This document shows, piece after piece, positions 1 to 10,773 of a stretch of 64,000 bases of DNA; the stretch's first letter is position 1, and each line of letters opens with the position of its first letter. The DNA lies in assembly GCF_026210795.1 (NCBI RefSeq), contig NC_089438.1, forward strand, positions 3,927,501 to 3,991,500, in the 5' to 3' direction. A model generated the notes under the pieces. That model was not told where the DNA came from. It saw nothing but the letters and a program-made list of their open reading frames with translations, and did no database searches. Both the position numbers and the translations under genes were made by a program. The DNA is from Rhizophagus irregularis (taxonomy: Eukaryota > Glomeromycota > Glomeromycetes > Glomerales > Glomeraceae).

Positions 1-2608
1 TCAGAAGAACAAGATGAATTGGGACTTTCTGAAAGTAAGAGTCACTCTTTTAGAAATATAAAGTATATTTAAAAAAAAATCCTTATAAATGGTGCTAACT
101 TAATATAAATTTTTAGAACTCCAAAGTAATTATAAAATTGAAACAATGCTAAAGCAAGGAGAGAAACATTATAATATTGATGGTATGTCAAATAACTATT
201 ATACTGATGATTATTTTAGTATTTTTAATTTTGTTTTAATTTTTTTTTTAATTTGGTAGATGATGATGATATATATAATAATCCAAATATTCATTCAGAA
301 GATCAAGATGTATTAAACTTTTCTGAAAGTAAGAATTATTCTTTTAAAACGTATAGTATAATTAAAAAAATTCTCAAAATGGTGCTAACTTAATATAATT
401 TTTTAGACATCCAAAGTAGTTATAAAATTGAAACAATGCAAAAACAAGAAGAAAAACATCATATTAATGTTGATGGTACGTTAAATAATAATTATATTGA
501 TGATTATTTTAGTATTTTTAAATTAATTTTAATTCTGATTTATATTTTATAGATGATGATGATATATATAATAATCCAAATATTCATTCAGAAGAACAAG
601 ATGAATTAGAACTTTCTGAAAGTAAGAATTATTCTTTTAAAAAATATATAATATATTTAAAAAAAATCTAAAAAAATGGCGCTAACTTAATACAATTTTT
701 TAGACATCCAAAGTAGTTATAAAATTGAAATGATGCAAAAACAAGAGGAGAAACACTATCCTAATGTTGATGGTATGTTAAATTACTAATATACTGATGA
801 TTATTCTAGTATTTTTTTAATATATTTTAATTTTGATTTATATTTGATAGATAATGATGAAATATATAATAATCCAAATATTCATTCAGAAGAACAAAAT
901 GAATTGGAACTTCCTGAGAGTATGAATTACTCTTTTAGAAAATTATAGTATATTTAAAAAAAAAATTCTCAAAAAATGGTGCTAACTTAATATAAATTTT
1001 AGACGTCCAAAGTAATTATAAAATCGAAACAATGCAAAAGCAAGAAGAAAAACATTATACTAATGTTGAACGTATGTTAAATAACTATTATGCTAATGAT
1101 TATTTTAGTATTTTTTAATTTTATTTTTAATTTTGATTTATATTTAGCAGATGATGACATATATAATAATCCAAATATTCACTCAGAAGAACAAAATGAA
1201 TTGGAACTTCCTGAAAGTAAGGATTACTTTTATAAAATTATGTAGTATAAAAAAAATCCTTAAAAAATGGCGCTAACTTAATAATAAATTTTTAGACGTC
1301 CAAAGTAATTATAAAATTGAAACAATGCAAAAGCAAGAAGAGAAACACTATCCTAAAGTTGAAGGTATGTTAAATAACTATTATGCTAATGATTATTTTA
1401 GTATTTTTTAATTTTATTTTTGATTTTGATTTATATTTAGCAGATGATGACATATATAATAATCCAAATATTCATTCAGAAGAACAAAATGAATTGGAAC
1501 TTCCTGAAAGTAAGGCTTACTTTTATAAAATCATGTAGTATAAAAAAATCCTTAAAAAATGGCGCTAACTTAATAATAAATTTTTAGACGTCCAAAGTAG
1601 TTATAAAATTGAAACAATGCAAAAGCAAGAAGAGAAACACTATCCTAAAGTTGAAGGTATGTTAAATAACTATTATACTGATGATTAGTTTAATATTTCT
1701 TTAATTTTTTGTTAATTTTAATTTGTATTTGATAGATGATGACGATATATATAATAATCCAAATATTCACTCAGAAGAACAAAATGAATTGGAACTTCCT
1801 GAAAGTATGAATTACTCTTTTAGAAATTTATAGTATATTTAAAAAAAATTTTTTTTCAAAAAATGGTGCTAACTTAATATAAATATTAGACTTCCAAAGT
1901 AATTATAAAATTGAAACAATGCAAAACAAAGAAGAAAAACATTATACTAATATTGATGGTATGTAAAATAACTATTATACTGATGATTATTAGTATTTTT
2001 TAGTTTACTTTTTATTTTGATTTATATCTAGCAGATGATGATATATATAATAATCCAAATATTCACTCAGAAGAACAAAATGAATTGGAACTTCCTGAAA
2101 GTAAGGATTACTTTTATAAAATCATGTAGTATAAAAAAATCCTTAAAAAATGGCGCTAAATTAATAATAAATTTTTAGACGTCCAAAGTAGTTATAAAAT
2201 TGAAACAATGCAAAAGCAAGAAGAGAAATACTACCCTAAATTTGAAGGTATGTTAAATAACTATCATACTGATGATTATTTTAATATTTCTTTAATTTTT
2301 TTTTAATTTTAATTTGTATTTGATAGATGACGACGATATATATAATAATCCAAATATTCATTCAGAAGAACAAAATAAATTGGAACTTCCTGAAAGTAAG
2401 AATTATTCCTTTAGAAATGAATAATATATTTAAAATAAAATTCTCAAAAAATGGTACTAACTTAATTTAAATTTTTAGACGTCCAAATTAATTATAAAAT
2501 TGAAACAATGCAAAAGCAAATTAAAGTTGATGGTATGTAAAGTAATTATTATGCTGATTATTATTTGGTGTTTTTTGTTTATTTTTTTTGATTTGATATA
2601 TACTTAAG
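1..2608 (+). repeat. Genomic tandem array of ~295-bp two-exon/two-intron units
   Basis: Starts of successive A exons are 282-300 bp apart (260, 553, 851, 1151, 1444, 1736, 2035, 2327, 2609). Introns are nearly as similar as exons, so whole genomic units were copied recently. A-to-B introns share a branch-site block GGTGCTAACTTAATA or GGCGCTAACTTAATA about 25 bp before the acceptor. Two A-to-B intron subtypes exist. Units with the shorter 66-bp A exon (1151, 1444, 2035) carry the form beginning GTAAGG and GGCGCTAA; others begin GTAAGAATTA or GTATGAATTA. This implies that blocks larger than one unit were also copied. Confidence 0.9.
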
Positions 2609-2751
2609 ATGATAAAATATTCATCAAAAAACTAGATGAATCGAAACTTCCTAAATGTAAGAATGGCAAGAAACATGTCTTAAGACAACTTTGGTGTTTT
2701 AAAACATGTTTTGCATGTTTTGAAAGATGTTTTAAACCGTTCAGTAAATAA
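1..2751 (+). CDS. Tandem exon-pair repeat protein, 5'-partial (19 exons visible)
   Basis: I do not recognise this protein. Exons as read: 1-34, 117-182, 260-328, 407-475, 553-621, 704-772, 851-919, 1003-1071, 1151-1216, 1296-1364, 1444-1509, 1588-1656, 1736-1804, 1890-1958, 2035-2100, 2179-2247, 2327-2395, 2479-2532, 2609-2751. All 18 introns are GT-AG, 76-85 bp long and phase 1. The joined exons are open for 440 codons to a TAA at 2749-2751. Type A exons encode a unit like DDIYNNPNIHSEEQDELELS. Type B exons encode a unit like QSSYKIETMQKQEEKH. Together they make a 46-residue hydrophilic, Glu/Asn/Lys-rich repeat, about nine copies. The last A-type exon reads through the ancestral donor into a basic tail ending CFKTCFACFERCFKPFSK. 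The gene enters from the left, so start codon and any signal peptide are outside. Because exons are symmetric and a multiple of three, any one can be skipped in frame. Function is unknown; Rhizophagus SP7-type effectors are the nearest analogy I know. Confidence 0.8.
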
Positions 2752-3884
2752 TATTGTATTGCAAATGAATTATATAAATTAAGCATTATTATATCTGAAA
2801 TTTTATTATTATTATTATAAATTATTTAAATACTGTCTCGATGAATTTATTTTGTATTTTATATATTATTATATGGGTTTTTTTTCTACGCACTCACAGG
2901 TGCATATATTACATATTATCATATAGTTTTTAGTTTTGCATGGAGCAAAAATTTAAATAAAATTTATTAAAATTTTAACAATGTAACATTGTAACATGCA
3001 TTTTGTTACGCATCCCTCTATTATTATAGAATTTATAAAATAAAATAGTAAGCGTTGAATTAAATAATTTTTATAATTTTCTAAATATTCTAAATAGGTT
3101 AACAACAAATACTACTGTAATTCAATTTTCCACCAAATTTTAATAGTATAAACTTCATGTAGCCATATTTCTTCGACAAGTGACCTGTTACAAAAACCTT
3201 CAGAGGTATTCCAGTAGCATCCAATGTACATTGAAGTATCTAAGCACAAGCTGTTCGGTAAGGTGTTTAGGGATTAGCAAAATTTTTACCCAGAAAGGAC
3301 CTGTAGTTTATTAAGAGCTATGAAATCCGTCCAAGATAATTTACGTTCATATTTTATTATATTAGTTTTATTACGCTATAATGCTTACTGTATTTAGTTA
3401 AATTTTTTCCGCGCTTTACCACAATGGTGTATAGTATATATAATAAAAATTCTAATAGTTCACAACCATTGAAGTACCTAGAGTTTTTGTTACATGGATT
3501 TATTTAAATAAAAAGTAATTTCGAGAAAAAAATTTCAAGTTTTGAGATAATCATATTATTTGATGGTAGATTTGCTTTATGAGGAGAGATTCAGGAACTG
3601 TTTTGCAATATCATCTTGCTTTGTGTATGTGATTGTTATTCGCGCTTATCTGGTCTGTAGCGCAGTTTGTTATTTTAAAGATAATCCTTTTATCTAAAAG
3701 GTATAATATAATGTAAGTGGCGGTAACTGATTTTGAATGACCGATGTATGTATGAGTAAATTTATAGAGATGGTATTTCACAATGGTCACGCATTCCTAA
3801 TAGAATAATATTATAATAGAAACGCATGGAAAGCTATTAACAAAGTTCTTCAACATCCGCAAGTCGTGCAGTAAACTATTGTCA
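2752..3884. other. Intergenic, no intact gene
   Basis: A+T-rich spacer after the repeat gene. Apart from a short BRCT-like reading frame on the minus strand near 3100-3240, I see no coding signal and no clear repeat ends. Confidence 0.5.
3099..3239 (-). pseudogene. Possible BRCT-like fragment
   Basis: The minus strand is open for 46 codons between stops. It includes KVFVTGHLSKKYG followed by LLKFGGKLNY, which resembles the start and first helix of BRCT domains (F-x-x-T-G-x-L then L-x-x-x-G-G-K). There is no start codon in a good position, no further domain and no neighbouring exon that I can join. It could be a decayed exon or chance similarity. Confidence 0.2.
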
Positions 3885-5700
3885 GATCATTTTCTGAATG
3901 CCATTTTCCTGAATACAGTATATCTCTTCCCGAAGTCAGTTACCTGAATACTAATTTCCCGAACTGGACCCTTTTCTGAAACGTACAATTTCCGATTCCT
4001 TATTTCCCAATTCCCGAGCTCCAATTTTCTGAAATCCTATTGTATTTCCCGACAATAAATTACTGTTTTTAAACTTTTTTGCCAAATAATAATATTTGTA
4101 GAATTATCGAATAAGAATTATATAGAAACTTCGGTATAATTATAATATGTAAAATTATATTTTAGAATATCTTTGCTATTACTAGATATTTGTTAATTTC
4201 GCAATATATATAAAAAAATAAATTTTAAGTTTTTAATAGTATCATGGTCATCTGATCTCCTTAAATAGATAGATCTGTCACGTAAATCACATGATGTTTA
4301 AATCATGTGATGTTTAGTTTTCCACTTTGCGGAATTTTACAAAGAATATTAAATACCGTTATAAAAGTGTTTCTTATTGTATTATAATATAACTCTGTCA
4401 AAATTAAATGAATTTTATTAAATTTCATTGTACACATTTTTTATTATTCTCAATAAATGTATTTCTAGTCTTATCTTTCCATGATTTCAGCATTGTTAAT
4501 CGTTTCTCGATAAAATTAACCGCAATATTTTCTAACCATTTTTTTCTTTGAGTCAAAAATAAAGAAATTCTTTATTATAATCGTCTAATAATGTCTTAAA
4601 TTTAATTTTCATAGTTTTGCAACACTCTTCACAATCATTATCAATGTCAATACTTCTACAAGTTCTTGCCAAATTGTAATGTCAGATTTTGAGAGTAAGT
4701 GATAAGTCTTTCTTCGAACCTATACATTAAATTAATATAATGAAGAATGGCTCTCTAATAATAATAATAATAATAATAACATTTGTAACTAAAAAAAATT
4801 ATTTTTACCTGCTCATATCGTCTGATAAAAAAAATGCTAAATAATATTTAATAATAATAATAATAATAAAATTAATAATAATAACAAAAAATTTGAAATA
4901 AAATTTGTTTGTTATAAATATAAAAATTATATGGAATTATAGAATTCATTAAAATCTTTTACCTTCGCTTTGACTTACCCACGTTCAATTCGCTGGAACC
5001 AGCTTGGCTTCGCGCCCAACATGACCACTTACCGCTTTTGAAAATCTACCACGAATACATTGATCCCATTTAGGGAAAAAATATACAACGAAAAGAACCT
5101 TTCTATTCTCGTTTGTTATCATTTAGAAACTTGTCCTTTTTCTACAATCTTTACACGAAGTTTTTATTTCATTATTTTCACCTGAAAACTTAATATTGTC
5201 TTTGTTTGGCAGCACACTTTGAAAAACAATTATATTCATTTGTATTCTCTAACATTGTATTATGTTTTGTTTTACAAAAAAAATATTTTGAATATGATAC
5301 ATCACGTGATTTACGTGACAGATGTATTCTACATTAACCCCAGTGACACCGAAAAAAATTCCGCAATAGTAAATTTATTCATCACATGTGTCACGTCCCT
5401 CTGTGTTTCCATTTTCTATAAGTATCTGAGGGACTCAGTTTTTTTCGATTAGTCAAAATCCTATTTGTCACGCCCTTAGTCGTCACTGTTTATTCACGTG
5501 TTACTGCATAGTGCCGGCCCTGTGCGGAATTTTTTGGGCAGATTTTCGGGTGTCATAGGAGTAGTTCAGATCTACTGGGTGATGCTGCGGTCATCCAATA
5601 TTATGGGATTTGAGATATTGTGATTCAGGATTCGGAAATTGTATATTTCGGGAAAATGCTGACTTCGGGAAAGGTATATTTGATCATACTGTAACCGTAG
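3885..5700. repeat. Foldback-like element with TTCCCGAA / TTTTCTGAA motifs at both ends
   Basis: The left edge (about 3885-4055) is a degenerate run of TTTTCTGAA, TTTCCCGAA and similar words. The reverse complement of the right edge (about 5625-5700) gives the same kind of run (CTTTCCCGAAGTCAGC). Inside, ATCTGTCACGTAAATCACATG near 4270 recurs inverted near 5300-5330. This fits long degraded inverted repeats of a foldback transposon. There are no clear target duplications and no transposase. Confidence 0.4.
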
Positions 5701-6065
5701 AACATAATACATAACAATCTGATTAAAATGTGATTATTTTTTTTGCATAATTTTAAATAATTTTTATTAGGACATAGCAATCAACAATACGACGAAAAAT
5801 AAGGTTTCTTTTTTAAATGCTTTTTCATTATAAATTTGTAAATTATCGTAATTATTATGAAAATTTATTATTGTAAAAATATTATTTTTTAAACAAAGTA
5901 TTTTTTAAATACTTAATTAAAGTATGAGTATATTTTGATAAATATAAAAAAAAAAAGATTGAAATGGGTTTAAATACTTAAAAGGTTGTAAATTAATTTA
6001 GTTATTTATATTTAAAAGAATTTTAAATTCATTAAAATTATATTATATTAAATAATATTGAATTC
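5701..6065. other. Intergenic 3' of the protease gene
   Basis: A+T-rich spacer holding the likely 3' untranslated region of the minus-strand protease. Nothing else seen. Confidence 0.4.
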
Positions 6066-6953
6066 CTATTGTGAATTTTCAGCATATTGCAATAGATTTG
6101 CAAAATCATCTTGATGCCAAGCCCAAGAGGCGGTACTAAAATCAGGATAAGGTTCATATAATATACCATGTGAAATACCCATTACATTGCCTGCGTTAGT
6201 ATTTGGATCATAATTTCTTAGCCAAGGACCCCCACTTGAGCCGTAACCAACATCTACATTTATACCTCTATACCACTCGTAATTTGGAAGAGTTGATGGA
6301 AAATCAAATGAATCTCCTTGCCACTGACAAAGATGTTGTCCATCTTTGGGACAGTTCACGAAATCACCAGAATTATCACCTGGATAACCAAATACAGTAG
6401 CTGGAACATTTCCTTGAGGTATAACGAGATCATAATCGAAAGCTCCTGTATCATCTTGTAATTTTCTTCCTTCTGGGTAATAAAACTTTATAAAGCCATA
6501 ATCAAACCTTGTAATGTCTTGCCTAAAATCTCCCCATATAAACGATTTATAAGCATAAACTTTTCCAACTCTACCTGGTGCATTATTGTTGTACCCAGGA
6601 AAAAAATAAAGATTAGTATTCCACGTCTGAAGATTATGATCAAAAATACAATGTGCAGCGGTAATCGCAATATTTCCATTATTAGTTCTAATTACAGAGG
6701 CAGTACAATCATCATCTGATCCGTCTGTTTTTACAATATTTAAGAGTCCGACAGAATTTATATTATTAATATCATCAACAAAAAAATCTGTTGTATTACT
6801 CGTTCTTTCTTCTGATGGAATATCATATGTTTTAATCATAGGTTCCATTTTTGCTCTTTTACTCATAGGTTTAGAACTTGCTGGAAACGCATAACTTGAA
6901 TTCGTTATGATTATCAATAATACAACAAATATACATAGTATATATTTCTTCAT
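6066..6953 (-). CDS. Secreted trypsin/V8-like serine protease
   Basis: Single-exon gene of 295 residues. Residues 1-22 form a signal peptide (basic MKKY, hydrophobic core, likely cleavage after SSYA). A short propeptide-like stretch with a KR site (32-33) follows. The chymotrypsin-fold triad is visible: His101 in AITAAHC, Asp151 in FDYGFIK, and Ser240 in GYGSSGGPW. Cys83 and Cys102 are placed for the usual disulphide beside the catalytic His; Cys201 and Cys209 may form another. Family knowledge: S1/V8-type peptidases cleave peptide bonds outside the cell. Substrate specificity cannot be read here, but the short loops and GSSGGPWL resemble the glutamyl-endopeptidase-like group. All key residues are intact and the length is usual for a secreted zymogen. 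The start is the first Met and the only one preceding the signal peptide. Confidence 0.9.
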   Translation of the reverse strand: MKKYILCIFVVLLIIITNSSYAFPASSKPMSKRAKMEPMIKTYDIPSEERTSNTTDFFVDDINNINSVGLLNIVKTDGSDDDCTASVIRTNNGNIAITAAHCIFDHNLQTWNTNLYFFPGYNNNAPGRVGKVYAYKSFIWGDFRQDITRFDYGFIKFYYPEGRKLQDDTGAFDYDLVIPQGNVPATVFGYPGDNSGDFVNCPKDGQHLCQWQGDSFDFPSTLPNYEWYRGINVDVGYGSSGGPWLRNYDPNTNAGNVMGISHGILYEPYPDFSTASWAWHQDDFANLLQYAENSQ

Positions 6954-7036
6954 TTTTGTTAAGGTAACGTATTTTTAGAAAATTGATATATAGTGGGAAA
7001 AGTTAGAGAAGTTAAGGAATGTCTTATTTTCATCGC

Positions 7037-7046
7037 TTTATATATT
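7037..7046 (-). promoter_or_regulatory. Probable TATA box of the protease gene
   Basis: On the minus strand TATATAAAGC lies about 85 bp before the protease ATG, leaving a 5' leader of roughly 50 nt. A second weaker TATA-like word (CTATATATCA, 6983-6992) is closer to the start. Confidence 0.4.
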
Positions 7047-8316
7047 TTAAAAAAACGATGTTCATCTATGATCTAGTGATGCCACTACTCCCATTCTCTC
7101 ATTCTATTGTATATCGTCATTAAAATTTAATTTATTTAATAAAAAGGAGGCCGAAAATCTTTGTCGAGCAATAATCTTACTCTTACTCACCATCTCTTTG
7201 TCCATATATTTTCTTTCCTTGGTGAACCTGAAATAATTTCTTTACCAAGTATCTTAAGTATTCCTTGGAATCCATTAATTCCACTTTATCTTTTACTCCA
7301 GTGACATCTTTTTTAATACGACAATATCATTGGTTAGAATAAACACTTTCTAAATTTTATATTTATCAACATCGATATCACCTCTTTTCTAATTCCGTAG
7401 TATCGACAGTATCGACATAAACAGAAAATTCTCTTTTCGTCCGTCCTTTTTAATAAAACATTTGTAAAATCAATTAGATACATTTCTTGGGGATGTTTCA
7501 CAAATTCTTAAGAATTAGATTGTTAAACATTTTAGTTAGATTCGGTATATTATATGATCATTGCCTAAGGGGGGTGGTAAATCCTAAAATTTAAATTATG
7601 TCGTTTCTGGCCATCCCCTCAATTATTTGTAAATGGAATATCATAAATTATTTATTATACATCTTTGATTAATATTTATGTTTTTACTTAATTATGGAAT
7701 TACTATTAAAGTTTTTCCTGTTCTCACAGAGAATACATAAATGAGTTAAAAAAGAATTTGAATTTTGGTGTAATGTAAAAATACCAATCAATAAAATGTT
7801 CTATATGTTATCTTCAAGGTAATAAGTATAACGATGGCTATTAAAAAGACGCAAAAAGACAAAAAAAATTAATTTGTGTAGGCATATCACCAATAAGAAA
7901 TTTTTTTTAAACACCCTGCACCAATTATGCCCTATCTTTTTTATATTATAAATGTATATAAATAAAAAACGATCGTCATCTTTTTTATATATACTAATTA
8001 TTAAATGTATATAAATAGAAAACGATCATCATCAATAATAAAATGAATAAGGAAACGATCTCTTTTTCACATTTTTCACATGAAAATCAACGTAACCTTT
8101 TCTCGAAAGACATTATCCCAATATAACATTTTTCCAAATCATGTAAATTTTTTAATTTTAATTAGTGATAATAGAATATTGTTTTACAATAACTATACAA
8201 ATAATGTTTGACAAATAGATATAATAAAATAAATTAAGCAAAATAGCAGAATTATCTTCTGTAGTAAACATGGTTCCTTCCGCCTGTTTAGTTTGAGTGT
8301 TTGAACTATGCTATGT
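7047..8316. other. Intergenic, no gene seen
   Basis: A+T-rich spacer. A short near-duplication is visible around 7930-8040, where a TATAAATGTATATAAATA-type sequence followed by AAACGATC occurs twice. No open frame with protein-like composition was found. Confidence 0.4.
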
Positions 8317-8325
8317 ATAAAAAAA

Positions 8326-8945
8326 GGTGCGGTACATTTCGCCGAAATCCATTTCACCGAAGGGATATTTCATCGAAGGGACGTGGTCGTTTCTTTGAAA
8401 GTGCATTTTATCGAATCCATTTCACCGAATCGTCCATTTTACCGAATTGTCCTTTCGCCGAAAATGGTAGCGATTAACATTTTAATAAAATATTCATCGC
8501 GCAATGAAAATAAAAATTAAATTATTTTTAGAGATTTTTGTTTTCCAGGATTATTATAAATTTAACATTCAAGTAACTGATATTAATTGTTAAGAAATAA
8601 ATAAATAACTTTATTTTCCTGAAAACATTTATTCACGAAAAAGTAAGTAAAAAAAGACTATTGATATATTATAAACAACGAGATAAATTTAATAAAAATC
8701 AGCCTATCCAAAAATTTTTCTAGAAAACATTTCTTTTATGTATTTAGTATAAAAACAATAAAATAACTAAGTGGAATAAATAATTTTCCGCGAATGTCCA
8801 TTCGGCGAAATGTCCATTTGATAAAATGACTCCGGCGAAATGGGAGTTTCGGTGAAATGGTATTTCGACGCAACGTTCTTTCGGCGAAATGGCTTCGGTG
8901 AAATAGGTTTCGGTGAAATGGACTTCAGCGAAAAGTCCCGATACC
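8326..8945. mobile_element. Foldback Mutator-like non-autonomous element, 9-bp target duplication
   Basis: Element of 620 bp starting GGTGCGGTACATTTCGCCG and ending GGACTTCAGCGAAAAGTCCCGATACC in pieces of the same motif inverted. Both ends consist of degenerate repeats of CATTTCRCCGAA, about 150 bp each, in opposite orientation. The 9-bp word ATAAAAAAA flanks it on both sides (8317-8325 and 8946-8954). A 9-bp duplication and GG...CC ends point to the Mutator superfamily. The core (about 8475-8780) is A+T-rich with no transposase, so it would depend on an enzyme from elsewhere. The duplicated word is low complexity, so the exact edges carry some doubt. A related copy lies at 27511-28588 in the opposite orientation. 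Confidence 0.7.
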
Positions 8946-9017
8946 ATAAAAAAATAAGTATCGTATAGCACTGACTAAAAGACCCCCCTTTGACGTCCCC
9001 TGTAACATTAACTAATT

Positions 9018-9232
9018 TAATCCCCTGTCGCACTAATTGTCGCACTAAGTGTCACTCATGATCACCTTCATACTAATTTTAAAAATTGCGAGTGATTAGC
9101 TGAGTTTATAAATGACCGGGAATCTTCGTTTAGTTATTTTCCGGTCTCATATAGATAGCCGGGAAATTACTAATTTTAGTTTAAATAGTTAAAATAGTTA
9201 ATATTTAATAAGTGACACGCTCCAGGGGATTA
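9018..9232. mobile_element. Small inverted-repeat element (MITE candidate)
   Basis: TAATCCCCTG at 9018-9027 is matched by its exact complement CAGGGGATTA at 9223-9232. Just inside, GTCGCACTAAGTGTCACT on the left pairs imperfectly with AGTGACACGCTCC on the right. The 215-bp interior has no reading frame. No target duplication could be fixed. Confidence 0.45.
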
Positions 9233-9439
9233 CCCATTTATTTCCAACTCCCCATGAAATAAATAATACAAATAGTATGTAAAATCAAAATTAATATTTA
9301 AATAAACAACTATTGTTCAAGTCATTAATAATCATTAAAAATAATATTCATTATTTGATTATTGTTTAATTACTTTGTTTTGAATGAGTCAAGTGGCTTG
9401 CTGCGGGGATGCTTATTAATTTTCTTTCTTTGTTATTTA

Positions 9440-9560
9440 CAGTATGATTGTACCCAAATTATATTTAATGATTTTTTTTAGTTAAGTGTTTCTTTCTTAT
9501 CTTAGAGAGTTCAAATGGACCAGATACCACCAAATAATTCCGTGTCAAATTTGTAGGTTT
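9440..9560. repeat. Dispersed repeat shared with 38535-38665 (inverted)
   Basis: The stretch with CAAGTGGCTTGCTGCG, AATTATATTTAATGATT and TTCTTATCTTAGA recurs as its reverse complement near 38535-38665. No coding capacity. Confidence 0.5.
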
Positions 9561-9570
9561 ATTTTCCATC

Positions 9571-10140
9571 AGAATCCCAAGCCCAACGTCACAATCCTGA
9601 CAAATCATAATCTCGAAAGTTCGAAATTTTGATACTCATTATAACAACATTTATTATCTTTTTTTTTAGTTTTATAATACTTTGTAACGAATAATATTTC
9701 TATTAATATCATATATGTAATAATTTTAAAAAATTAAATTTTTTTTATTAATACGTCGCAAAATTAAATAATAATTAAATATTTTTAATATAATAACATA
9801 AATTTTTAAAATATTTCGCAAAAATCAATGTTTTTATTCCAAAAATTATATTTTTATTAATATTTAATAATTTTAATAATCATACTTTACAAAATTTAAT
9901 GAATTACTATTAATGTTGTTGGTTAGAAAAAATAAATTTCAGTTCTTTGCTTATTTTAATAAAAAAATATAAAAAATATAATTTTTTTTTTTTTAATATA
10001 CTGATTAGAATTTAATAATCATTTTTTTATTAATGAGGATATTAAGTGTCGGGATAATGAGTGTTGGATTTTGAATTTTCGAAATTATGATTTGTCATGT
10101 TTGTAAGCGTCGGGTTTTTGTTATAACGGGATTTCGTAGT
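9571..10140. repeat. Long inverted-repeat element, family X copy 1
   Basis: The left side has ACGTCACAATCCTGACAAAT then CATAATCTCGAAAGTTCG. The reverse complement of the right side has TTACTACGAAATCCCGTTAT, then CATGACAAATCATAATTTCG. The core is a near-pure A+T stretch of TATTAATA runs. The same family appears at 30241-30600 and as single ends near 27340-27460 and 28800-28960. No transposase, so non-autonomous. Confidence 0.5.
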
Positions 10141-10773
10141 AACTCCAAAATGGCAATAGACAATTATTAAATTATACTTTTTTAGCTTAGATATATTAAT
10201 TTATTTATAGCTCATCATCTCTTAAGCCTATCGTAAAAAATTGACATGTTATAGTATGATAGATTAAAACATGGTGAAGAATTGGGTTAGATAGTAGGAT
10301 AATTAGTTAGATATATAAACCTTGCAGGAAGATTTTGCGATTCCCGCCGTGTTGTAAATAAAATACAATAAACCATTTATAAATTTTTTCTCTTGTTATT
10401 CAAACTTCTGTATATCATAAAAAATAAAAAATAAAAAAAACAAATATACAAATAATCCATATTCAAAAAATTAATTTTTATTCCTCAGCATGGTGAAGAT
10501 AATGGATCCAACTATCACCGAATATATTTTCCGTTTCTTGCTCCTTATATAATCGTGTTTGGTCATGAATTTAAATCAGGAAACTTTCGAATTAATTGAA
10601 TGTCAAGAGATCCTTCCATTTACACATCAGACTTGAAGGTAAAACATATTATTATTAAGGTTAGAGAACATGTATTCAAAAAGAGGCGCAATTGGCGTAT
10701 TAATTTCGATCTTTAACTTATTGCGTTTTCAATAAGGCATTAAAAAAGTTGTTATTTCTCACACATTCATAGT
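10141..10773. other. Hydrolase downstream flank, no gene
   Basis: From about 10490 the sequence belongs to the duplicated 3' flank of the minus-strand hydrolase gene: CCGTTTCTTGCTCC and its surroundings recur near 34620 and, in part, near 42270. No reading frame of interest. Confidence 0.4.

Noticed and set aside
1-2600. Regular repeats with unique-looking spacers, CRISPR-like at first glance
   Set aside because: The units are exons and introns with GT-AG borders in a eukaryotic context. Both the exon and intron parts are repeated, so there are no unique spacers.
5219-5452. Open frame of 77 codons
   Set aside because: It lies inside the foldback-like region, has no domain or promoter, and is typical of chance frames in A+T-rich DNA.
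6203-6719. Plus-strand open frames opposite the protease
   Set aside because: They are antisense shadows of a well-supported gene on the minus strand.
8308-9045. Open frames with repeated HFTE/ISP words
   Set aside because: They are translations of the foldback arm motif CATTTCACCGAA, not a protein.
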